A stretch of DNA of 5,600 nucleotides from positions 1-5,600 of the forward strand of contig URZR01000124.1 of the NCBI GenBank assembly GCA_900552425.1. Direction: 5' to 3'. Made by a program: the position numbers and the translations under genes. The notes beneath the pieces are model-generated. The model searched no databases. It was not told the origin of the DNA and saw only the letters and a list, made by a program, of their open reading frames with translations. Of this stretch, positions 1 to 5,033 are shown in pieces. Every line of letters starts with the position of its first letter. Position 1 is the stretch's first letter. This DNA is from an uncultured Collinsella sp. GTDB taxonomy: Bacteria; Actinomycetota; Coriobacteriia; Coriobacteriales; Coriobacteriaceae.

Positions 1-401
1 CCTGCGGACCGCGCTGCTACCTGCGCCCCGGAACCCATCTGCTCGACCGCGCGCACGTGGGCACACACGTGGAGATCAAGAAATCCACCATTGGCGAGGG
101 CTCAAAGGTGCCGCATCTCTCCTACATTGGCGACACAACCATGGGCGCTGGCGTAAATGTCGGCGCTGGTTCCATCACGTGCAACTATGATGGTAAAAAT
201 AAGCACGCAACCACCATTGGCGACCGCACCTTCATCGGCTCGGATACCATGATGGTCGCACCCGTTAACATTGGGTCCGACGCCATCACTGGCGCGGGCG
301 GCACCATCACCAAGGATGTTCCTGACGGCGCACTTGCCATCGAGCGCACCGATCAGCGCATCATAGAGGGTTACACCGAGCTCAGAAGGACTCGACTGTA
401 A
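1..401 (+). CDS. glmU: Bifunctional GlmU, C-terminal acetyltransferase part (5' end outside window)
   Basis: GlmU acetylates glucosamine-1-phosphate and then joins it to UTP, giving UDP-N-acetylglucosamine for peptidoglycan in the cytoplasm. Only about 132 C-terminal residues are visible. The reading frame enters at base 3 and is open from the edge, so the GTG at 57 is internal and not a start. The segment is the left-handed beta-helix acetyltransferase domain with imperfect hexapeptide repeats. It carries the family's active-site motifs: LRPG (Arg at 24-26), VEIKK (lysine pair 78-83), HLSY (His 114-116, Tyr 123-125) and TCNYDGKNK (Asn 183-185, Lys 201-203). These line up with E. coli R333, K351, H363, Y366, N386 and K392, so the acetyltransferase site looks intact. 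The protein ends in a short arginine-rich tail, and the TAA is at 399-401. The N-terminal uridyltransferase domain cannot be judged. prs follows 61 nt downstream on the same strand, a common pairing in Gram-positive bacteria. Confidence 0.96.
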   Translation, partial: CGPRCYLRPGTHLLDRAHVGTHVEIKKSTIGEGSKVPHLSYIGDTTMGAGVNVGAGSITCNYDGKNKHATTIGDRTFIGSDTMMVAPVNIGSDAITGAGGTITKDVPDGALAIERTDQRIIEGYTELRRTRL

Positions 402-462
402 TATAGTAAGAAGCGTACCGGCACAGGCAGCCAAAGTAGCAACGAACAAAGGAGCAAGGGAA

Positions 463-1449
463 ATGCCGACAACCGATCCCAAGAAGACAGTGGATATGAA
501 CAAGATCCTCCGCGTCTATTCGGGTTCTTCCAACCGTCCGCTGGCAGAGAAGATCGCGGGCCTGCTGGGGGTGGAGCTCTCCGGCCTTACGCTGAAGCAG
601 TTCGCCAACGGCGAGATCTACGCTCGCTACGATGAGACCGTCCGCGGCGCCGACGTCTTCCTGATTCAGTCCGTGGCCGGCGGCAACGTCAACGACATGC
701 TCATGGAGCTGCTCATCGCCACCGACGCTGCCAAGCGCGCATCCGCCCGCTCCATCACCGCGGTCATCACCCACTACGGCTATGCCCGCCAGGACCGCAA
801 GGCCGGCCCGCGCGAGCCCATCACCGCCCGCCTCGTCGCCAACCTGCTCGAGCGTGCCGGCGTCAACCGCATCATCACCCTCGACCTGCACCAGGGCCAG
901 ATCCAGGGCTTCTTCGATATCCCGGTTAACCACCTGTCCGCACTGCCGCTATTTGGCCAGTACTACAACGACATGCACTTCGACACCGACAACCTGGTTG
1001 TCGTCTCCCCCGACGTGGGTCGCGCCAAGGCCGCCAAGAAGCTGTCCGACATGCTCGGCTGCGACCTGGCCATCGCCCACAAGGGCCGTCCGCGCCACAA
1101 CGCCGCCGAGGTCATGGGCATCATCGGTGACATCAAGGGCAAGACCTGCATCATCAACGACGACATGATCGACACTGCTGGCACCCTGTGCGCCAACGTC
1201 AAGGAGCTCAAGGCTATGGGCGCCGGCGACATCTACGTCTGCGCCACCCACGGCATCTTCTCCGGTCCGGCCATCGAGCGCCTGAACGATGCCCCCATCG
1301 TCGAGTGCGTCGTCACCGACGCCATCCCCGTCGAGGTCGGCGGCAAGATCAAGACTATCTCGGTCGCCGAGGAGTTCGCTCAGGCCATCTCCGCCGTTTA
1401 CCACGAGGAGCCCGTCTCCACGCTCGTCGGCGGCGACTTCGCGCTGTAG
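463..1449 (+). CDS. prs: Ribose-phosphate pyrophosphokinase (PRPP synthetase)
   Basis: This cytoplasmic enzyme makes 5-phosphoribosyl-1-pyrophosphate from ribose-5-phosphate and ATP, the precursor for purines, pyrimidines, NAD, histidine and tryptophan. The 328 residues are slightly longer than the usual 315-326. Visible class I motifs are the flexible loop YARQDRKAGPREP (107-119), the DLH motif (141-143) followed by QIQGFFDIP, and the PRPP-binding signature DDMIDTAGT (233-241). FANGEI, SPDVGR, the HKGRP segment and the C-terminal GGDFAL tail resemble actinobacterial Prs more than the Bacillus form, which has FSDGE, SPDHGG and DKRRP. One oddity is a glycine in the loop (KAGPRE) where Bacillus has arginine (KARSRE). 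The start at 463 is supported by AAAGGAG at 448-454, eight bases upstream; an internal Met at residue 12 lacks such a site. It is probably co-transcribed with glmU, since no terminator lies in the 61-nt gap. A strong terminator follows it. Confidence 0.97.
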   Translation: MPTTDPKKTVDMNKILRVYSGSSNRPLAEKIAGLLGVELSGLTLKQFANGEIYARYDETVRGADVFLIQSVAGGNVNDMLMELLIATDAAKRASARSITAVITHYGYARQDRKAGPREPITARLVANLLERAGVNRIITLDLHQGQIQGFFDIPVNHLSALPLFGQYYNDMHFDTDNLVVVSPDVGRAKAAKKLSDMLGCDLAIAHKGRPRHNAAEVMGIIGDIKGKTCIINDDMIDTAGTLCANVKELKAMGAGDIYVCATHGIFSGPAIERLNDAPIVECVVTDAIPVEVGGKIKTISVAEEFAQAISAVYHEEPVSTLVGGDFAL

Positions 1450-1478
1450 TCGCATCGTCCTTGCAACCCGGCGCATCG

Positions 1479-1554
1479 CCGCCGGAACAGAAGAAACCCC
1501 CGCGCTCCCCCTTGCTTCGCAAAGGTCGCGCGGGGGTTTCTTCTGTTCCGGCGG
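1479..1554 (+). terminator. Intrinsic terminator after prs, 27-bp perfect inverted repeat
   Basis: The arms 1479-1505 and 1528-1554 are perfectly complementary over 27 bases. The loop 1506-1527 can itself fold (CCTTGC against GCAAAGG). The inner part of the stem is very GC-rich (five C then GCGC, against GCGC then five G). A pyrimidine tract, TTTCTTCTGTT, follows and pairs with the purine tract AACAGAAGAAA on the 5' side. It therefore works as a GC hairpin with a U-rich tail for prs. Because the tract is mirrored, it could also stop transcripts coming the other way. It starts 29 nt after the prs stop. If it is efficient, pth needs its own promoter within 1555-1660. I see no convincing -35/-10 pair there, only a weak TATGTA at 1654. 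Confidence 0.85.
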
Positions 1555-1673
1555 CTCGCTCTGCCGCGGCCGCGCTTTTGTCTGGTGGGATTTCGCTGAA
1601 ACGAAGTCTCGCCTTCGGCGGGCGTGGTAGCCTTTGTCGTTGAACGAACTACTTATGTAACGAAAGGAAGCCT

Positions 1674-2303
1674 ATGGCAGCTGCACAGCCGCTTAAGATT
1701 CGCATGGTTGCCGGACTTGGCAACCCTGGCGAGGAATATGCCGAGACCCGCCACAACGCCGGCTTTAAGGCAATCGACGAGCTGGCCCGTCAGGCCGGTG
1801 TCACGTACTGGAAAAACCAGGCAGGCGCCGAGGTCGCGCTCATCAATATCAACGATGCCGAGGAAGAGGGCGGCAAGCGCCAGATTGTGCTGGTCAAGCC
1901 GCAGTCGTACATGAATACCTCGGGCGGTCCCATCTCCAAGCTCTGCCGCGAGTACAAGATCAAAGCCGAGGAGCTGCTCGTCATCCACGACGAGCTCGAC
2001 ATTCCCGCCGGTGACGTACGTGTTAAGGTGGGCGGCGGCCATGCTGGCCACAACGGCCTGCGTTCCATCATCGACAAGATGGGCAGTCGCGACTTCAGCC
2101 GCATCCGCACCGGCATCGGCAACCCTCCCGGCAAGATGGCTGTCGCCGACTACGTGCTCAAGCAGCTGCGCGCCCGCGAGGCCGAGGACTTCCAGGACAC
2201 CTGCGCCCGCGCCGCCGACGCCGCCGGCCTGGCAATCGTGCACGGCGTGATCTATGCCCGCGACCACGTCAACGGCTCCGCCTCCGCCAACGGCAAGCAC
2301 TAA
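1674..2303 (+). CDS. pth: Peptidyl-tRNA hydrolase
   Basis: Pth cleaves the ester bond of peptidyl-tRNAs that drop off stalled ribosomes and so recycles tRNA; it is essential in most bacteria. The 209 residues fit the single-domain bacterial family (about 185-210). The sequence shows GLGNPG with Asn17, TRHNAGF with catalytic His27, YMNTSG (79-84, Met80/Asn81), HDELDIP with Asp105, and GGGHAGHNGLRS with Asn126. These correspond to E. coli N10, H20, M67/N68, D93 and N114, so it should be active. The first ten residues (MAAAQPLKIR) form a short extension before the first strand. The start at 1674 is favoured over Met11 because AAAGGAAG (1663-1670) lies just upstream. The last fifteen or so residues are a family-variable, low-complexity tail. 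In Bacillus, pth lies in a glmU-prs-ctc-pth cluster. Here ctc is missing and a terminator separates prs from pth. The stop is followed within two bases by a repeat element. Confidence 0.97.
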   Translation: MAAAQPLKIRMVAGLGNPGEEYAETRHNAGFKAIDELARQAGVTYWKNQAGAEVALININDAEEEGGKRQIVLVKPQSYMNTSGGPISKLCREYKIKAEELLVIHDELDIPAGDVRVKVGGGHAGHNGLRSIIDKMGSRDFSRIRTGIGNPPGKMAVADYVLKQLRAREAEDFQDTCARAADAAGLAIVHGVIYARDHVNGSASANGKH

Positions 2304-2305
2304 AA

Positions 2306-2503
2306 CCTACCATTTAGGGACAGGTTTATTTTGTCAGGTTTTATATGCGAAAACGCCGCCGCGGCCGCATCGCAATAAGCCCTGTGCCGCCATACATATG
2401 CAGCGCTCCAAAGGGGGTCGGCCTCACCGATGCGCGGGGCCGGCCCCCTTTGCCGTTTTGCCTGATAAAACCGACCAAAATAAACCTGTCCCTTTTTGGT
2501 AGG
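2306..2503. repeat. Long inverted-repeat element (A) with GGGACAGG core in each arm
   Basis: Arms 2306-2344 and 2465-2503 are inverted copies of each other. They match without gaps at 33 of 39 positions, including an unbroken AGGGACAGGTTTATTTTG (2316-2333 against 2476-2493), and start with CCTACCA at the outer ends. About 120 bp lie between the arms, including a GC-rich stretch and a terminator hairpin. The right arm can also fold alone: ACCAAAA (2474-2480) pairs with TTTTGGT (2494-2500), leaving the core in the loop. The element begins two bases after the pth stop codon and holds no credible gene; the open frames crossing it are unlike any protein family. No clear target-site duplication is visible. 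Most likely it is a dispersed palindromic repeat or MITE-like element, or two head-to-head copies of a 39-bp unit. It shares GGGACAGG and TTTTGGTCGGTT with the element at 4985-5033. Confidence 0.8.
2409..2460 (+). terminator. GC-rich terminator hairpin downstream of pth, inside repeat element A
   Basis: Arms 2409-2423 and 2438-2452 pair over 15 positions (14 Watson-Crick and one G-U) around a 14-nt loop. The stem contains runs of five G and five C. The 3' side continues into CTTTGCCGTTTTG, a moderately T-rich tail. This is the only good candidate for stopping the pth transcript before the nfn promoter. The tail is broken by GCCG, so termination strength is uncertain. Alternatively, it is simply the apical stem of the larger inverted repeat. 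Confidence 0.65.
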
Positions 2504-2553
2504 TCACTTTTCCCACCTGCCAAAGACACACGTAAGCGACATGTCCATGAGGG

Positions 2554-2559
2554 TATAAT
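2554..2559 (+). promoter_or_regulatory. Probable -10 box of the nfn operon
   Basis: A perfect TATAAT lies 105 nt upstream of the nfnA start, in the only AT-rich pocket of the region, and transcription would begin near 2565. At the expected distance upstream (around 2530-2537) no TTGACA-like hexamer is present; the nearest resemblance, GCGACA at 2536-2541, is too close. There is no extended TG motif either. The promoter may therefore be weak or activator-dependent. Confidence 0.55.
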
Positions 2560-2563
2560 TTGC

Positions 2564-2604
2564 ACCGTATGTCTGCACAACGCCTGTGCGCGTACGGTTT
2601 TATT
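2564..2604 (+). other. Stem-loop at the 5' end of the nfn leader, followed by TTTTATT
   Basis: ACCGTA (2564-2569) pairs with TACGGT (2593-2598), and within it GCACA (2575-2579) pairs with TGTGC (2585-2589) around ACGCC. The run TTTTATT starts at the base of the stem (2598-2604). If transcription starts near 2565, this hairpin forms at the very 5' end of the mRNA. It could protect the message, or act as a weak attenuator because a T-run follows it. A second small hairpin (CCGTG 2622-2626, CACGG 2631-2635) lies nearer the start codon. No known riboswitch class is recognised. Confidence 0.35.
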
Positions 2605-2664
2605 CGGGCTGCCGTCCATTTCCGTGGAGGCACGGTTCGGCCGCCCTAACAAGAGAGGGGTTCT

Positions 2665-3504
2665 ATGTATAAGATCCTGGAGAAGACGCAGTTCTCGGAG
2701 AAGGTGTTCAAGTTCCGCATCGAGGCGCCCGCAATCGCCAAGCATGCGCACGCTGGACAGTTCCTCATGGTTCGCGCCAACGAGACGGGCGAGCGCGTCC
2801 CGTTTACCCTAGCTGGCTGGAACGGTGACGAGGGCTGGGTCGAGTTCATCTTCATGGTGATCGGCAAGACCACCGAGATGCTGTCCACCTACGAGGCCGG
2901 CGAGTCGCTGCGCGACGTCGTGGGCCCGCTGGGCGTTCCCACCGAGATGGCCGAGGGCCCCTGTGCCGTCATTGGCGGCGGCGTCGGCCTGGCAATTGCC
3001 TTCCCGGTCGCCAAGCACCTGGTCGAGACCGGTCACGAGGTCCACGCCATCATGGGAGCCCGCACCAAGGACCTCCTGCTCATGGAGGACCAGTTCCGCG
3101 AGCTCCTCGACGAGGACCACATCCATATCACCACCGACGACGGCTCCTACGGCGAGCAGGGCGTTGTCACCGCTCCGCTGGAGCGCCTGCTGCAGGACAA
3201 GGCCGTGAGCCAGGTCTTCTGCGTCGGCCCCGTTCCGATGATGAAGTTCTCGACCCTCACCGCCCAGAAGTACGACACCCCCATCACCGCGTCACTCAAC
3301 CCCATCATGGTTGACGGCACCGGCATGTGCGGCTGCTGCCGCGTCGAGGTGGGTGGCGTGACCAAGTTCGCTTGCGTCGACGGCCCCGACTTCGATGCCA
3401 CCCTAGTCGACTGGGATGACCTTCGTGCCCGCCAGGCCGCTTATCGTTCCGAAGAGGGCGCGTCCCTCAAGGCCTATGAGGAAAAGAGCTGCGCATGCCA
3501 CTAG
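2665..3504 (+). CDS. nfnA: Ferredoxin:NADP+ oxidoreductase subunit alpha (NfnA/SudB type)
   Basis: This is the smaller subunit (279 residues) of the electron-bifurcating NADH-dependent reduced ferredoxin:NADP+ oxidoreductase, a soluble cytoplasmic complex. It belongs to the PyrK/dihydroorotate dehydrogenase electron-transfer family. The N-terminal FAD-binding barrel carries RVPFTLA (44-50). The NAD-binding fold has GGGVGLAIA (104-112) and GARTKDLLLMED. The C-terminal [2Fe-2S] site is MVDGTGMCGCCR followed by FACVDGP. Asp217, Cys222, Cys225 and Cys237 match the unusual one-Asp, three-Cys ligand set described for Thermotoga NfnA. Cys224 is an extra cysteine inside the loop, where Gly or Ala is more usual as far as I recall. 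The C-terminus ends in KSCACH. The start at 2665 has AGAGAGGGG just upstream with short spacing (4-5 nt) and fits the family start (MYKIL). It overlaps nfnB by 10 nt, so the two are co-translated. It could be labelled sulfide dehydrogenase subunit B instead; sequence alone cannot separate these activities. Confidence 0.92.
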   Translation: MYKILEKTQFSEKVFKFRIEAPAIAKHAHAGQFLMVRANETGERVPFTLAGWNGDEGWVEFIFMVIGKTTEMLSTYEAGESLRDVVGPLGVPTEMAEGPCAVIGGGVGLAIAFPVAKHLVETGHEVHAIMGARTKDLLLMEDQFRELLDEDHIHITTDDGSYGEQGVVTAPLERLLQDKAVSQVFCVGPVPMMKFSTLTAQKYDTPITASLNPIMVDGTGMCGCCRVEVGGVTKFACVDGPDFDATLVDWDDLRARQAAYRSEEGASLKAYEEKSCACH

Positions 3505-4904
3505 TTAACGGTCGTTTCGTTGCCGATATGAAGTCGCCCCGCACCCCCGATAACGAGGAGCCGGCTGCCGAGCGCGCCTGCGACTTCCGCCCCGTCGACA
3601 AGGGCTTCACCGAGGAGATGGCGCTGGCCGAGGCCGAGCGCTGCCTCAACTGCAAGAAGCCGTTCTGTGTTGAGGGCTGCCCCGTCAACATCAACATCCC
3701 CCGCTTTATCGAGCAGATCCGTGAGAAGGACTTCGGCGGCGCTCTCGATACCATCCGCGAGGACTCCATGCTTCCCGCCATCTGCGGCCGCGTCTGCCCG
3801 CAGGAGAACCAGTGCGAGGGCAAGTGCATCCGTGGTAAGAAATCCGAGCCCGTGGCCATCGGCCAGCTCGAGCGCTTCCTGGGTGACCGCCCCGAGCTCG
3901 CCTCCACGCCCAAGATGGCTCCCAAGAACGGCAAGAAGGTCGCCGTCGTGGGCTCTGGCCCGTCCGGCATCACCTGCGCCGGCGAGCTCGCCCGTAACGG
4001 TTTTGACGTCACCGTCTTTGAGGCATTCTTTACCGGCGGCGGCGTGCTGGTCTACGGCATCCCCGAGTTCCGTCTGCCCAAGGCGGTCGTCAAGCGCGAG
4101 ATTGACGGCCTGGAGGACATGGGCGTCAAGTTTGAGTACAACTCCGTCGTGGGTAACATGGCCACGGCCGAGGAGCTGTTCGAGCAGGGCTTCGACGCCA
4201 TCTACGTGGCGACCGGCGCTGGCCTGCCCAAGTTCCTCAACGTCCCCGGCGAGAACCTGCCCAACGTCTTCTTCGCGAACGAGTACCTCACCCGCGTGAA
4301 TCTGATGAAGGCCAACAAGTTCCCCGAGTACGACACCCCCACCAAGCACGGCAAGAACGTCGTTGTCTTTGGTGGCGGCAACGTGGCTATGGACGCCGTC
4401 CGTACCGCCAAGCGCCTGGGCGCCGAGCACGCCATCATCGCCTACCGTCGTACCGAGGACGAGATGCCCTGCCGTCGCGCCGAGCTGCACCATGCTAAGG
4501 CCGAGGGCGTCGAGGTTCTGCCGCTCGTTTCCCCGCTCGAGTTTGTCGCTGGCGAGGACGGCTCCGTGTGCGCCGTCAAGGTCCAGAAGATGGAGCTCGG
4601 CGAGCCCGACGAGTCCGGCCGTCGTCGCCCGGTGCCCATCGAGGGCGCCATCGAGGAGATCCCCTGCGACGTCGCGATCTCGGCTATCGGCACCAACGCC
4701 AACCCCTTCGCAAAGAAGATCGGCGGCAAGATGGAGCTCAACAAGTGGGGCTACATCGTCGCCGACGAGGAGACCGGCCAGACCACCGATCCCCGCATCT
4801 GGGCCGGCGGCGACATCGTCACCGGTGCCGCTACGGTCATTCTGGCGATGGGCGCCGGCAAGAAGGCCGCCGCTTCCATCACCAAGAGCCTGCTGGGCGA
4901 GTAA
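3495..4904 (+). CDS. nfnB: Ferredoxin:NADP+ oxidoreductase subunit beta (NfnB; GltD-like)
   Basis: This is the large subunit (469 residues) of the Nfn complex. It binds NADP(H) and FAD and exchanges electrons with ferredoxin through two [4Fe-4S] clusters. Cluster motifs in the N-terminal helical domain are Cys50, 53, 58, 62 (CLNCKKPFCVEGCP) and Cys97, 101, 107, 111 (CGRVCPQENQCEGKC). Glu104 lies where Nfn uses a glutamate as a cluster ligand. The FAD site is GSGPSG (153-158). The NADPH site is GGGNVAMD (293-300), followed by YRRTEDEMPCR. The C-terminal flavin motif is GGDIVTGAATVILAMGAGKKAA. Such proteins are often annotated as glutamate synthase small subunit (gltA/gltD). The adjacent nfnA and the lack of a large glutamate synthase gene in the window argue for Nfn. 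The start at 3495 overlaps the nfnA stop and has GAGGAAAAG (3478-3486) ahead of it. Met12 (3528) is an alternative but has no ribosome site. A strong terminator follows. Confidence 0.93.
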   Translation: MPLVNGRFVADMKSPRTPDNEEPAAERACDFRPVDKGFTEEMALAEAERCLNCKKPFCVEGCPVNINIPRFIEQIREKDFGGALDTIREDSMLPAICGRVCPQENQCEGKCIRGKKSEPVAIGQLERFLGDRPELASTPKMAPKNGKKVAVVGSGPSGITCAGELARNGFDVTVFEAFFTGGGVLVYGIPEFRLPKAVVKREIDGLEDMGVKFEYNSVVGNMATAEELFEQGFDAIYVATGAGLPKFLNVPGENLPNVFFANEYLTRVNLMKANKFPEYDTPTKHGKNVVVFGGGNVAMDAVRTAKRLGAEHAIIAYRRTEDEMPCRRAELHHAKAEGVEVLPLVSPLEFVAGEDGSVCAVKVQKMELGEPDESGRRRPVPIEGAIEEIPCDVAISAIGTNANPFAKKIGGKMELNKWGYIVADEETGQTTDPRIWAGGDIVTGAATVILAMGAGKKAAASITKSLLGE

Positions 4905-4932
4905 TCACCTACAGCACTAGCCGCCAAACGGC

Positions 4933-4973
4933 AAAGTCCCCGTCGAGCACACGCCCGGCGGGGACTTTTTTCT
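4933..4973 (+). terminator. Intrinsic terminator after nfnB, probably bidirectional
   Basis: GTCCCCGTC (4936-4944) pairs with GGCGGGGAC (4957-4965, one G-U), and the flanking AAA/TTT extends the stem. Six T (4966-4971) follow directly, which is a textbook plus-strand terminator 28 nt after the nfnB stop. Read on the minus strand, the same hairpin is followed by CTTTGCCGTTTGG, so it may also end the convergent kinase-like transcript. That minus-strand tail shares CTTTGCCGTTT with the tail of the hairpin after pth. Confidence 0.92.
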
Positions 4974-4984
4974 ATGCCGGCCGC

Positions 4985-5033
4985 CCGACCACCACAAAGG
5001 GGACAGGCACCTTTGTGGTGGTTTTGGTCGGTT
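4985..5033. repeat. Palindromic repeat (B): hairpin with GGGACAGG at the loop
   Basis: A perfect 13-bp stem (4988-5000 with 5010-5022) closes a 9-nt loop, GGACAGGCA. Outer CCGACC (4985-4990) and GGTCGG (5026-5031) can pair as well, leaving a small bulge. The core GGGACAGG (5000-5007) and the block TTTTGGTCGGTT (5022-5033) are both shared with element A. The right end runs into the stop codon of the minus-strand gene (TTA at 5032-5034). On the plus strand the stem is followed by a short T-run, so it might be a back-up terminator. It is non-coding and probably one copy of a genome-wide repeat family. Confidence 0.8.

Noticed and set aside
402..407. TATAGT just after the glmU stop as a separate prs promoter
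   Set aside because: There is no -35-like hexamer at 15-19 nt upstream; read-through from glmU is simpler.
1562..1573. GCCGCGGCCGC, also present near 2360 inside element A
   Set aside because: It is a short self-complementary GC string expected by chance at this base composition, and the flanks do not match.
2306..2503. CRISPR array or integron attC-type site
   Set aside because: There are only two inverted copies, no regularly spaced direct repeats, and no cas genes or integrase in the window.
2341..2751. Minus-strand open frame of 136 codons over the same gap
   Set aside because: It crosses the inverted repeat, the TATAAT box and the nfnA start, with no recognisable protein features.
2345..2812. 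Plus-strand open frame of 155 codons through the pth-nfnA gap
   Set aside because: It starts inside the repeat, runs out of frame into nfnA, is Arg/Pro/Ser-rich and has no plausible ribosome site or motif.
3501..4493. Long open frame (330 codons) on the minus strand opposite nfnB
   Set aside because: It mirrors the codon structure of a GC-rich real gene, has an Ala/Gly/Val/Asp/Leu-rich composition unlike any family, and lies wholly within the well-supported nfnB.
3495..4904. Annotation of the large subunit as glutamate synthase small subunit (GltD)
   Set aside because: The protein is homologous to GltD, but it overlaps a PyrK/NfnA-type partner and no glutamate synthase large subunit gene is in the window, so Nfn fits better.
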